Below, one piece after another: positions 25,400 through 33,836 of a stretch of DNA of 64,000 nt; the first letter of the stretch is position 1, and each line of letters starts with the position of its first letter. Below the pieces are notes generated by a model. It was not told the origin of the DNA. It worked only from the letters and a program-made list of their open reading frames with translations, and made no database searches. This DNA comes from Streptomyces sp. NBC_01304 (lineage in GTDB: Bacteria > Actinomycetota > Actinomycetes > Streptomycetales > Streptomycetaceae), in assembly GCF_035975855.1 (NCBI RefSeq), contig NZ_CP109055.1, forward strand, positions 7,378,001 to 7,442,000. The letters run 5' to 3'. The position numbers and the translations under genes are program-made.

Positions 25400-26599
25400 C
25401 TATGGCTGGGTATCCCCGTCGGCCAGGCGCCCCAGGATCAGGGCGATGCGCAGGGTGAACGCCGAGCGCACATCCGAGGGCGACCAGCCGGTGACGTCGG
25501 TCACACGTCGGAGCCGGTAGCGCACGGTGTTGGGGTGCACGAAGAGCATCCGGGCCGCGCCTTCGAGGCTACTCGCCTGCTCGAGATAGACGCTCAGCGT
25601 CTCAAGGAGCGCGGAGCCCGCTTCCTCCAGCGGTCTGTAGATCTCCTCCACCAGCTGGTCCCTGGCAGCAGGGTCGGAGGCGATCGCGCGCTCCGGCAGG
25701 AGATCGTCCGCGAGAACCGGCCTCGGGGCGTCCTGCCAGGCTGTGCAGGCCTTGAGCCCGGCGGCCGCCGCCTGCGCGGACCGGGTGGCCGCGAGCAGGT
25801 CGGGCACGACGGGTCCGGCGACCACGGGCCCGGCGGCGTACGGCCCGATCAACGCCTTCGCGACTGCTAGGGGATTGTCGCTGCCGCCCGCGATGACGAC
25901 GAGCCGGTTCCCGAGCACTCCGGTCAGGACCTGCAGCTTCGCGTGCCGGGCGGCCCGGCGGATGGCCTCGACGGTGAGTTCGCTGTCGCCGTCGGGGGCG
26001 GTGCCGAGGACGACGCAGACGTGTTCGGGGGAGTTCCACCCGAGGGCCGCGGCACGGCTGACGGCGCCCTCGTCGGCCTCGCCGGACAGAACGGCGTTGA
26101 CGACCAGCGACTCAAGGCGGGCATCCCATGCACCGCGTGCCTCGGCGGCCTGGGCGTACACCTGGGCGGTGGCGAAGGCGATCTCGCGGGCGTAGACGAG
26201 CAGCGCCTCCCTGAGCACCGACTCGTCACCGGGTGCGGCGACCTCCTCGATCGCGGACTCCATCACCTCGATCGTCGTACGCACCATCTCGACGGTCTGC
26301 CGCAGCGTGATCGCCCGGGTCAGCTCGCGGGGCGCCGTGCCGAAGACGTCCGTCGAGATCGCCTGGGGGGTCTCCGGGTGCCGGAACCACTCGGTGAACG
26401 CGGCGATACCGGCCTGCGCGACCAGACCGATCCAGGACCGGTTCTCCGGTGGCATCGCCCGGTACCAGGGCAGCGTCTCGTCCATGCGCGCGATGGCCTG
26501 CGCGGCAAGGCTGCCGGAGGACTTCTCGAGACGCTTCAGGGTCGCGGAATGCGAGTGGGCGGGCGAGGGCACGGGCTGCGTGGATTCGGGTTCAGGCAC
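25400..26599 (-). CDS. fasR: Fatty-acid synthesis regulator FasR (PucR/CdaR type)
   Basis: Regulator of 399 residues. It has a C-terminal helix-turn-helix (ARMLFVHPNTVRYRLRRVTDVTG in outline) and a central sensing domain. Identification rests on that domain and on its place directly upstream of fabD; the S. coelicolor counterpart (SCO2386) activates the fab operon. GTG 26599 begins the protein with no clear ribosome site, so the start is less sure. Divergent from the pirin gene by 61 bp. Confidence 0.9.
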   Translation of the reverse strand: MPEPESTQPVPSPAHSHSATLKRLEKSSGSLAAQAIARMDETLPWYRAMPPENRSWIGLVAQAGIAAFTEWFRHPETPQAISTDVFGTAPRELTRAITLRQTVEMVRTTIEVMESAIEEVAAPGDESVLREALLVYAREIAFATAQVYAQAAEARGAWDARLESLVVNAVLSGEADEGAVSRAAALGWNSPEHVCVVLGTAPDGDSELTVEAIRRAARHAKLQVLTGVLGNRLVVIAGGSDNPLAVAKALIGPYAAGPVVAGPVVPDLLAATRSAQAAAAGLKACTAWQDAPRPVLADDLLPERAIASDPAARDQLVEEIYRPLEEAGSALLETLSVYLEQASSLEGAARMLFVHPNTVRYRLRRVTDVTGWSPSDVRSAFTLRIALILGRLADGDTQP

Positions 26600-26660
26600 G
26601 GGACAAGACTGCCCTATCCGGGCGGGTCGGCGTCGTGCCGGGTCTACGGTGGGGGATGTG

Positions 26661-27332
26661 ATGGACGTTTGGCGCTCCGGCGACCGGTACCAGGGCGGGG
26701 ATCCGGGGGCCGGCATCGCGTCCCTGCACGCCTTTTCCTTCGGGCCCCACTACGACCCCGGAAATCTGCGCTTCGGCGCGATCATCGCGTGCAACGAGGA
26801 GCGGCTGGCGCCGGGCGCGGGCTTCGACGAGCATCCGCACAGCCACACGGAGATCGTGACCTGGGTGGTCTCGGGCGAGCTCACGCACCGGGACTCTGCG
26901 GGGCACGAGTCGGTGGTGCGGGCCGGGGACGTGCAGCACCTGTCCGCTGCGGCGGGGGTCCGGCACGTCGAGCGCAACGACGGGGAGGTGCCGCTGACCT
27001 TCCTCCAGATGTGGCTCGCCCCGCTGTCGCCGGGCGGGGAGCCGTCGTACGCGATCGTGCGCGGGATCGCGGATTCCACGCCGTACGCGGTGCCGCGGGC
27101 CGGGGCGATGCTGCATGTGCGCCGCTTGTCGGACGGCGAGCGGGCCGCTTTGCCGGACGCGCCGTTCTTGTACGTCCACGCCGTGCGCGGCGAAGTGCGG
27201 CTCGGCGCCGAGAAGTTGGGCCCCGGGGATGCGGCCCGGGTTTCCGACGCGGCGGGGCTGGAGCTTCGGGGGATCGGGGCAGGGGCTGAGGTCCTGGTGT
27301 GGGAATTCTCCCCTGCCCGCCCCTTCCCGTAA
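26661..27332 (+). CDS. Pirin-family bicupin protein
   Basis: Protein of 223 residues with the pirin/YhaK signature. The N-terminal cupin has the metal-binding pattern DEHPHSHTEIVTWV followed by a later HVERN. Some relatives are quercetin dioxygenases, others transcription cofactors, so the activity is not assigned. ATG 26661 has GGGGGA closely upstream; GTG 26658 is adjacent. TACGGT at 26644-26649 could be its -10 element, which would make the leader very short. Confidence 0.85.
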   Translation: MDVWRSGDRYQGGDPGAGIASLHAFSFGPHYDPGNLRFGAIIACNEERLAPGAGFDEHPHSHTEIVTWVVSGELTHRDSAGHESVVRAGDVQHLSAAAGVRHVERNDGEVPLTFLQMWLAPLSPGGEPSYAIVRGIADSTPYAVPRAGAMLHVRRLSDGERAALPDAPFLYVHAVRGEVRLGAEKLGPGDAARVSDAAGLELRGIGAGAEVLVWEFSPARPFP

Positions 27333-27391
27333 TTCTGCGAAGCCTTCCGCCCTTCGGGCGGTGTCCTCAAACGCCGGACGGGCTGATTTCA
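27316..27391. repeat. Single arm of the interspersed inverted-repeat family
   Basis: This stretch is nearly identical to one arm of the nested hairpin at 30470-30622: the CCCGCCCCTTCCCG box, TTCTGCGAAGCC, the self-complementary CCGCCCTTCGGGCGG, then GTCCTCAAACGCCGGACGGG. The second arm is missing. It overlaps the stop codon of the GNAT gene. Confidence 0.8.
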
Positions 27392-27972
27392 TCCGGCTCG
27401 CGCCACATCGCCCACATCGGAGGCCCGGACCGGAAGGTCATCTCCGAGCGCACCTTGAACCCGTGGCGTTCGTAGAACGACAGATTCCGCGGATTGCTCG
27501 ACTCCAGATACACCGGACGCCCGTCCGAGTCCGCCTGCGCCAGCAACCCGCCGAGGACCACAGACCCACGCCCCGTGCCCCGCGCATCGGCGTGCGTACC
27601 GATGAACTCCAGGTACCAGTGCTCGGGGGCGCCCGGATGCCGATGCTCGAGCGTCAGCAACCGGCCCGCCAGCAGGGGCAGCCGGGACCGGCCCACTCGA
27701 CCGAGCACGGCCGCATTGCGCAGCAAGTAGCTGACCGGAAGCTTCCACTCGCCCGGCGGACACCACACCGCGGCGACCGTACGGTCGATGTCCGTCCACA
27801 CCCGGCCCCGCGCCACCTGCTGCGACAGATGGCCCGTGAACAGCAGGTTCAGCCGGCGGGCTCGGTCGCGTGGGAGGAGCCAGTTCCAGACGGGATCCGA
27901 GTCGTACGCGCTCGTGAGCGCGGCGGCGAGGGCATGGACGTCGGCAGGGGTCGCACGGACTATGTCGGCCAT
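27367..27972 (-). CDS. GNAT-family N-acetyltransferase
   Basis: Protein of 201 residues. The acetyl-CoA loop fits the R/Q-x-x-G-x-G/A rule in ADARGTGRGSVVL, followed by the late strand and helix LESSNPRNLSFYERHGF. Acceptor unknown. ATG 27972 begins MADIVRATPADV. The last residues (SPSGV and stop) are read from the interspersed repeat at 27316-27391, so its natural C-terminus appears to have been replaced. Confidence 0.87.
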   Translation of the reverse strand: MADIVRATPADVHALAAALTSAYDSDPVWNWLLPRDRARRLNLLFTGHLSQQVARGRVWTDIDRTVAAVWCPPGEWKLPVSYLLRNAAVLGRVGRSRLPLLAGRLLTLEHRHPGAPEHWYLEFIGTHADARGTGRGSVVLGGLLAQADSDGRPVYLESSNPRNLSFYERHGFKVRSEMTFRSGPPMWAMWREPDEISPSGV

Positions 27973-28009
27973 GGCCGTGCAGGCTAGCGCCTGGCCCGTA
28001 GGGCCCGAA

Positions 28010-28825
28010 TCAGTGCCGCAGCTCCGCGAGCACCGCGTCGGTGAAGGGCGGCCAGGCCTCGGCGGCCCAGGGGCCGAACGCCCGGTCCGCGAGGGCGACA
28101 CAGGCCGCGCCCGCATCGGGGTCGATCCACAGGAACGTACCGGACTGCCCGAAGTGCCCGAAGGTGCGGGGCGAGGACGAACTGCCCGTCCAGTGCGGCG
28201 ACTTGGAGTCGCGGATCTCGAAGCCGAGACCCCAGTCGTTGGGCTTCTGATGGCCGTAGCCCGGCAGGATCCCGGAGAGTCCCGGGTGTACGACCGACAT
28301 GGCCTCCAGGACCGTACGAGGGTCGAGCAGCCGCGGCACCTGCACCTCGGCCGCGAACCGCACCAGGTCGTCCACCGTGGAGACGCCGTCCTTGGCCGGG
28401 GACCCCTCCAGGCTGGTGTGCGTCATCCCCAGCGGGGCGAACACCGCCTGGCGCAGATACTCGGCGAACGGGATGTCCGTCGCCTTCGCGATGTGGTCGC
28501 CGAGCACCTCGAAGCCCGCGTTCGAGTAGAGCCGGCGCGTGCCGGCCGGTGCCGTCACGCGGTGCTCGTCGAAGGCCAGACCGCTGGTGTGCGCGAGGAG
28601 ATGGCGGACCGTGGAACCCTCGGGCCCGGCCGGCTCGTCGAGCTCGATCGCCCCTTCCTCGTACGCGACGAGCGCGGCGTACGCGGCCAGCGGCTTGGTG
28701 ACCGAGGCCAGCGGGAAGCGGTGCGCGGTCGGGCCGTGCGATCCGGCGACGGTTCCGTCCGCGCGGACCACGGCGGCGGCCGCGGTGGGCACGGGCCAGT
28801 TCTCGATGAGGGTCAGGCTCTGCAT
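28010..28825 (-). CDS. Beta-lactamase-fold serine hydrolase
   Basis: Protein of 271 residues in the class C beta-lactamase / DD-peptidase / esterase superfamily. SVTK (Ser41, Lys44), YSN (Tyr100) and a HFGQSG segment in place of KTG make up the catalytic set. No signal peptide is seen with ATG 28825, so it is probably a cytoplasmic esterase or peptidase rather than a lactamase. Divergent from the MerR gene. Confidence 0.87.
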   Translation of the reverse strand: MQSLTLIENWPVPTAAAAVVRADGTVAGSHGPTAHRFPLASVTKPLAAYAALVAYEEGAIELDEPAGPEGSTVRHLLAHTSGLAFDEHRVTAPAGTRRLYSNAGFEVLGDHIAKATDIPFAEYLRQAVFAPLGMTHTSLEGSPAKDGVSTVDDLVRFAAEVQVPRLLDPRTVLEAMSVVHPGLSGILPGYGHQKPNDWGLGFEIRDSKSPHWTGSSSSPRTFGHFGQSGTFLWIDPDAGAACVALADRAFGPWAAEAWPPFTDAVLAELRH

Positions 28826-28875
28826 GCCCCCGAGCCTACTTCGGCCGCACAGCGGGTCCGTCCCGCGGAATTCAC

Positions 28876-28906
28876 TTGCCTGGAGTGCACTCCAAGGATT
28901 TAGCGT
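28876..28906 (+). promoter_or_regulatory. MerR-type promoter and operator with 19-bp spacer
   Basis: TTGCCT (28876-28881) and TAGCGT (28901-28906) are separated by 19 bp, the long spacer that MerR activators untwist. The perfect palindrome TGGAGTGCACTCCA (28881-28894) fills the spacer. Transcription would begin at about 28913, right at ATG 28914. Confidence 0.7.
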
Positions 28907-28913
28907 GGAGGCC

Positions 28914-29411
28914 ATGACGGTGATGGAGAGCACGCCCGTGCAGTCGGTATCCGTACAGCCCGTGTCCCTCGTGCGGCCCGCCGCGGTCGACGCGTGCGCC
29001 TCGGGCCCGCGTCCGCACCCACGCCCCGACGGCCAGGACCGCTACACGATCAGCGAGGTCGTCGCCTTCACCGGGCTCACCGCACACACCCTGCGCTGGT
29101 ACGAGCGGATCGGCCTCATGTCGCACGTGGACCGCTCGCACACCGGCCAGCGCCGCTTCTGCAACCGCGACCTGGACTGGCTGGCCTTCGTCGGCAAGCT
29201 GCGCCTGACCGGGATGCCGGTCGCGGGGATGGTGCGCTACGCGGAGCTGGTGCGGGAGGGCGAGCACACCTTCGACGAACGGCAGGAGCTGCTCGAGCAG
29301 ACCCGGCGCGATGTCATCGGCCGGATCGCGGAGCTGCAGGACACGCTCGCCGTACTCGACTACAAGATCGACTTCTATGCCGGCGCCCAGCGGACGTCGG
29401 GAAGGGCCTGA
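28914..29411 (+). CDS. MerR-family activator
   Basis: Regulator of 165 residues. A 40-residue variable leader precedes the MerR domain (YTISEVVAFTGLTAHTLRWYERIGL in outline) and its wing; the C-terminal half is a long dimerisation helix (EQTRRDVIGRIAELQDTLAVLDYKIDFY in outline). No metal-sensing Cys cluster is present, so it may respond to an organic signal. It is predicted to be autoregulated from the 19-bp-spacer promoter on a leaderless message and to control the aldo/keto reductase 5 bp downstream. Confidence 0.9.
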   Translation: MTVMESTPVQSVSVQPVSLVRPAAVDACASGPRPHPRPDGQDRYTISEVVAFTGLTAHTLRWYERIGLMSHVDRSHTGQRRFCNRDLDWLAFVGKLRLTGMPVAGMVRYAELVREGEHTFDERQELLEQTRRDVIGRIAELQDTLAVLDYKIDFYAGAQRTSGRA

Positions 29412-29416
29412 ACCTG

Positions 29417-30460
29417 ATGAGCACCGAGAAGACCGCGCACACCGCGCACCCCGAAAAGATCGTCAAGACCCGGCTCGGCACCGGTGGCCCGGAGGTCGGC
29501 GTCCAGGGCCTCGGCTGCATGGGCATGAGCTTCGCGTACGGACCGACCGACGTCGACGAGGCGCGGGCCACGCTGGAGCGGGCCCTCGAACTGGGCGTCA
29601 CGCTGTACGACACCGCGGACATGTACGGCTTCGGCGAGAACGAGAAGTTCCTCGCCCCGTTCATACAGGCGCACCGCGACGAGGTGGTCCTCGCGACCAA
29701 GTTCGGCATCGTCATGGACCCCGAGGACCCGTCGAAGCGCAGCGTGCGCAACGACCGTGCGTACATTCGCAGTTGTGTCGAGGGCAGCCTGCAGCGGCTC
29801 GGCGTCGACGTCATCGACCTCTACTACATGCACCGGCGCGATGTGGACGCCCCCATCGAGGAGACCGTCGGCGCCATGGCCGAACTGGTCGCCGAGGGCA
29901 AGGTCAAGCACCTGGGCCTGAGCGAGGTCACCGGCCCCGAGCTGCGGGCGGCCCATGAGGTGCACCCCATCGCCGCCGTGCAGTCCGAGTGGTCGATCTT
30001 CAGCCGCGACGTGGAGCGGGCCGTGGTGCCGGCGGCGGCGGAGCTGGGAACGGCGTTCGTGCCGTACTCGCCGCTCGGCCGTGGCTTCTTGACGGGCGCG
30101 TTCGTGAACGCTTCCAGCGAGCTGGGGGCGGACGACTTCCGGCAGACGATGCCGCGGTTCACCGGGGACAACGCGGCGGCGAACGCGGCGCTGCTCGATC
30201 CTGTGCGGAAGCTGGCGGAGTCCCGCGGGGCCTCGCTGGGGCAGGTCGCGCTCGCCTGGATCCAGCAGCAGGCCGCGGTGCACGGGCTTGCCGTGGTGCC
30301 GATTCCGGGGACGCGCAAGCGGACTCGGGTCGAGGAGAACACGTCGGCGACGCGGCTGGTGCTGACCGAGAGCGAGCTCTCGCTCCTGGAGCCGATTGCC
30401 GATCAGGTGGCCGGGGGCCGGTACGCGGACATGGCGTTCACGTCGGCCGGGCGCGAGTAG
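29417..30460 (+). CDS. Aldo/keto reductase
   Basis: NADPH-dependent carbonyl reductase (347 residues). The catalytic tetrad is Asp65, Tyr70, Lys95 and His139 (LYDTADMYG, ATKFG, YYMHRRD), with the cofactor end PIPGTRKRTRVEEN. Start ATG 29417 is 5 bp after the MerR stop, so the two form an operon. Likely role: detoxification of aldehydes under MerR control. It is followed at once by the large inverted repeat at 30470. Confidence 0.92.
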   Translation: MSTEKTAHTAHPEKIVKTRLGTGGPEVGVQGLGCMGMSFAYGPTDVDEARATLERALELGVTLYDTADMYGFGENEKFLAPFIQAHRDEVVLATKFGIVMDPEDPSKRSVRNDRAYIRSCVEGSLQRLGVDVIDLYYMHRRDVDAPIEETVGAMAELVAEGKVKHLGLSEVTGPELRAAHEVHPIAAVQSEWSIFSRDVERAVVPAAAELGTAFVPYSPLGRGFLTGAFVNASSELGADDFRQTMPRFTGDNAAANAALLDPVRKLAESRGASLGQVALAWIQQQAAVHGLAVVPIPGTRKRTRVEENTSATRLVLTESELSLLEPIADQVAGGRYADMAFTSAGRE

Positions 30461-30469
30461 AGATTTCTT

Positions 30470-30622
30470 CCCCACCCCGCCCCTTCCCGAAAGTCCTGCG
30501 GACGGCTTCAAAGATTGTCCTCAAACGCCGGACGGGCTGGTTTTACCAGCCCGTCCGGCGTTTGAGGACACCGCCCGAAGGGCGGAAGGCTTCGCAGAAT
30601 TTCGGGAAGGGGCGGGGTGGGG
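30470..30622. repeat. Nested perfect inverted repeat (153 bp)
   Basis: The outer arms (30470-30492 and 30600-30622) pair over 23 bp and the inner arms (30516-30541 and 30545-30570) over 26 bp with a 3-nt loop. The right half also holds CCGCCCGAAGGGCGG. It lies between convergent genes, so it may end both transcripts. It belongs to the same family as 27316-27391 and 35206-35336. Confidence 0.9.
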
Positions 30623-30633
30623 ATCCCAAAGGC

Positions 30634-31878
30634 CTAAGCCAGACCCAACGCGAACACCCCGAACCCGACCGCCAGCAGCCCCGCCGCCCAACGCCGCGCC
30701 TGCGAAGCCCGCGTACCCGTCTGCCAAGGCGCTTCGAAGCGCCGCGCATATCGCCCGATCCCGATCAACAGCCCCCCGAACACCGGCAACCACAACACCC
30801 GAGCCACAATCCACCCCACGGAATCCGGCCCCTCGGTGAGCCCCGGAACCGAACCCAGGAACGACCCGGACGCGGCCGCGGCCCACATCGCCGTCTGGTG
30901 CCAGCACAGAATCGTCATGGCCGAGAGGTTGATGACCACCACCGGCGCCCACAGCGCGGGCTTGCGCAGCAGCCGCCCGAGCCGGTCCCTGAGCAGGATC
31001 GCGGCCCCGCTCTGCGCCGAAGCCAGCGCGAGCACGAGCAGCGACGGCGGATGCGAGTTGGTCCGGGCCTCGCCCGGGACCCCCACCATCGACGCCGGGT
31101 AGTGGAACGCGAGCAGCAGCGCGGCGAACAGCGCCGTACCGCCCACCAGCAGCAACCAGGCACCCCGCCTGCCGAGCTTCTTCTCGCCCCAGGACACGCC
31201 CAGTTGGTACGCGAACATCCACCCGGGCAGGATGTTCAGCACGCTCAGCCACGACGGCATGGCCTCGGCGAACGGCCCGTACCGCAGGAAGTCCACCACC
31301 GCCACGACCCCGAGCAGCGGCGCCGCCGCCCACGCGCCGAGGCGCCGCGCGGCGCGTACGCAGTACGGGGTGAGGGCGGTGACGACCGCGTACACGCCCA
31401 CGAACCACAGGGGTTGGACGACGAGCGTCGACCCCGTGTGCAGGGTCGCGCCCGGCACCCCCAGCGAGTAGAGCACCGGAATCAGCGCGGCCCACACGGC
31501 GCTCACCCCGAGCACGGGCCGGCCGAGCCGGGCCACCCGCCCGCGCAGCCACGCGCCCGTCGACTCGCCGCGCTCGGTCGCCCGGCGCAGCGACAGGACG
31601 GACGCGTACCCCCCGACCAGGAAGAAGATGCCGAGCATCTGCAGCACCCAGCTGGCCGGGGAGAGGAAGCCGAACGTCGACAGCGGGCTGGCGTTGTGCA
31701 GCGCGCCGTCCGCGTCGCGGGTGAAGCCGCCGAGCAGCCAGTGGCCCAGCGGCACGGCGAGCAGGGCGAGGGCGCGCAGGCCGTCGATGGCGCGGTCGCG
31801 GTGGGCGGGGGTCTTGGCGTCGATGGACGCGACCGTCCTGCCCGCGTTCTCGCGCAGCGTCGTGAGGGTGGCGGTCAT
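30634..31878 (-). CDS. Acyltransferase-3-family membrane protein
   Basis: Integral membrane O-acyltransferase (414 residues, about ten hydrophobic segments). The first segment region RAIDGLRALALLAVPLGHWLL holds the Arg and His expected near the active site. The family acylates sugars, lipids or antibiotics at the membrane. Its start overlaps the stop of the upstream hydrolase gene by one base, so they are translated together; a joint role in modifying and cleaving an ester is possible but unproven. Confidence 0.85.
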   Translation of the reverse strand: MTATLTTLRENAGRTVASIDAKTPAHRDRAIDGLRALALLAVPLGHWLLGGFTRDADGALHNASPLSTFGFLSPASWVLQMLGIFFLVGGYASVLSLRRATERGESTGAWLRGRVARLGRPVLGVSAVWAALIPVLYSLGVPGATLHTGSTLVVQPLWFVGVYAVVTALTPYCVRAARRLGAWAAAPLLGVVAVVDFLRYGPFAEAMPSWLSVLNILPGWMFAYQLGVSWGEKKLGRRGAWLLLVGGTALFAALLLAFHYPASMVGVPGEARTNSHPPSLLVLALASAQSGAAILLRDRLGRLLRKPALWAPVVVINLSAMTILCWHQTAMWAAAASGSFLGSVPGLTEGPDSVGWIVARVLWLPVFGGLLIGIGRYARRFEAPWQTGTRASQARRWAAGLLAVGFGVFALGLA

Positions 31879-33035
31879 CAGTGCTCTCCTTGTACGTCAA
31901 GGGAGTTGAGGGAGCCGGCGTCGGTCAGCGCGATCCGGGCGAACGCGCGCAGCGAGTCCGTGCCGGGGGCGAAGTAGCCGGTGTGGCCGTCGGCCGTGGC
32001 GGCGGGGACCCTGCGGGCGCCGAAGGACGGGTCGGTGGGGTCGGCGCCGTGGCCGAGGCCGAGGAATTCGACGTTCGGTACGTTGTCGACCCAGTCGCCG
32101 CCGTCCTTGGCGGCCCACACCCGGGCCTCGGTCCTCAGGTCGCCCACGTTGTCCGCGCGCATCCCGGGGGAGCCGGCCACCACGAGGTCGGCGGCGGGCA
32201 TCTCGTCCGCCGCCAGGCCGCAGACGACCGAGCCGTAGCTGTGGCAGAACACGGCGGGCTCGGGTGCGCCGGACGCGGTCAGACCCTGCACGAAGCGGGC
32301 CAGGCGCGGGGCACCCGCCGCTGCCAGGCGGCCGGTGGCGGCGTCCGGTCCGAGCCCGACCGGGGTGGTGTAACCGGCCCAGGCGATCACCGCCGAGCGG
32401 TGTCCGGTCGCGGCGTAGAGGGAGCGGGCCATGCCGGTCGGAGTGCCGTACTGGTCCCGCGTACGGTCGAACGTGTCCAGGTCGATGTCCGAGCCCGGCA
32501 CGATCACGGAGACGTGTTCGGCCCGCCCCAAGTCGCCGTAGACCTCGGCGACTTGGCCGCGTCCGCGCGGGTCGAAGGCGAGTATCTGCCGCTCGCCCGC
32601 GAGGAGCCCGGTGTACCGCTCGGCACGGGCGCGGGCCGCCTCGTGGTCCTGCGCGGTGCGGCCCGGCTCGGCGGCGAGGCGCCGTTCCTTGGCGCGCTCC
32701 TCCTGGAGAGCGCTGCGGTTGGCCTCGTACCGCAGCGCCACCGGGGCGCCGTCCAGATTGCCGACGACCAAGGGGTGGCGGGCGATCAGGTCCCGCTGCT
32801 CGTGCTCGCTCAGACCGGCGAAGAAGCGGGCCACCTCGGCCGGCTTCGCGGTCGCCGGGTCGGGCATCGGCTGCCCGAGCTCCCGGTCGGCCCGCCAGGA
32901 GCTGACGCCGGGGACCGGGCTGGTGACGGCGACCTGCTCGTTCCCGACGGCCCAGCCCGCGGTACCGGCCACGACGGTGGTCGTGAGCGCCGCCGCCACC
33001 AGGGTCCGCCTGTATCGAAGCCGCTTGCCCGCCAT
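31878..33035 (-). CDS. Secreted alpha/beta hydrolase (DUF1023 type), copy 1
   Basis: Protein of 385 residues with an N-terminal membrane or signal segment (LVAAALTTTVVAGTAGWAV). The nucleophile elbow is CHSYGS; the Asp-His partners are probably in the C-terminal GLGHGADP and GHTGYF segments. The conserved GERQILAFDPRGRGQVAEVYGDL block is shared with copy 2 at 36292-37503. Substrate unknown. A TGATG-type one-base overlap links it to the acyltransferase. Confidence 0.86.
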   Translation of the reverse strand: MAGKRLRYRRTLVAAALTTTVVAGTAGWAVGNEQVAVTSPVPGVSSWRADRELGQPMPDPATAKPAEVARFFAGLSEHEQRDLIARHPLVVGNLDGAPVALRYEANRSALQEERAKERRLAAEPGRTAQDHEAARARAERYTGLLAGERQILAFDPRGRGQVAEVYGDLGRAEHVSVIVPGSDIDLDTFDRTRDQYGTPTGMARSLYAATGHRSAVIAWAGYTTPVGLGPDAATGRLAAAGAPRLARFVQGLTASGAPEPAVFCHSYGSVVCGLAADEMPAADLVVAGSPGMRADNVGDLRTEARVWAAKDGGDWVDNVPNVEFLGLGHGADPTDPSFGARRVPAATADGHTGYFAPGTDSLRAFARIALTDAGSLNSLDVQGEH

Positions 33036-33155
33036 GGCCTGTCTCCCTCGTTCCGTCCGTTTCGCTGACGGAGGGAAGGTAGGAAGACGGCCTGGGGTCG
33101 TACGTCACACCGGGGCGCCAAGTGGGGGGTCATACCTGGGTAGGGGGTGTATCAA

Positions 33156-33836
33156 TCACCCAGCATCGCCAGGCACCACGACCCCCGCCTCATAAGCAAA
33201 GACCACGGCCTGCGCCCGATCCCGCAGATCAAGCTTGGCCAACACCCGCCCGATATGCGTCTTCACGGTTTGCTCGGCAAGCACCAGATGGCCCGCGATC
33301 TCCTGGTTCGAAAGCCCCCGGGCGATCAGCTCGAGCACCTCGGTCTCCCGCGGCGTCAGCCCATTGAGCCGCAACGAAGGATCCTTGCGAGGAGCGGGCC
33401 GCGACTTCGCGAAGTCCGCGATCAACCGCCGCGTCACGGACGGCGCGAGCAGTGCCTCCCCGGCCGCCACGACCCGGACCGCCGCGATCAGATCGGCGGG
33501 CGGCGCGTCCTTGAGCAGGAAGCCGGAGGCTCCGGCCCGCAGCGCCTCGTACACGTAGTCGTCGACATCGAAGGTGGTCAGCATCAGCACCTTCGGCCGG
33601 TGCACCACGCCCACCGGCGGATCGAGCAGCTCCCGCGCCGCCGCGAGCCCGTCCATCTCCGGCATCCGCACGTCCATCAGCACCACATCGGGGTGCGTGG
33701 ACCGGCTGACCTCGACACCCTGGCGCCCGTCCGGCGCCTCGCCCACCACGTCGATGTCGCTCTGCGCGGCGAGCAGCGCGGCGAAGCCCGCCCGCACCAT
33801 GGCCTGGTCGTCGACGATGATCACGCGGATGGTCAC
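33156..33836 (-). CDS. NarL/FixJ-type response regulator
   Basis: Receiver domain with the acidic pair in IIVDDQ and phospho-acceptor Asp55 (VLMDVRMP), the conserved Lys in FLLKDAPP, and a C-terminal LuxR helix-turn-helix (LTPRETEVLELIARGLSNQEIA in outline). 226 residues. It overlaps the sensor kinase gene by 4 bp (ATGA), so the two form one two-component system. Confidence 0.94.
   Translation of the reverse strand: MTIRVIIVDDQAMVRAGFAALLAAQSDIDVVGEAPDGRQGVEVSRSTHPDVVLMDVRMPEMDGLAAARELLDPPVGVVHRPKVLMLTTFDVDDYVYEALRAGASGFLLKDAPPADLIAAVRVVAAGEALLAPSVTRRLIADFAKSRPAPRKDPSLRLNGLTPRETEVLELIARGLSNQEIAGHLVLAEQTVKTHIGRVLAKLDLRDRAQAVVFAYEAGVVVPGDAG

Noticed and set aside
28010..28825. True class C beta-lactamase
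   Set aside because: No signal peptide, and the KTG triad is replaced by a HFG-type segment, so esterase or peptidase is more likely.
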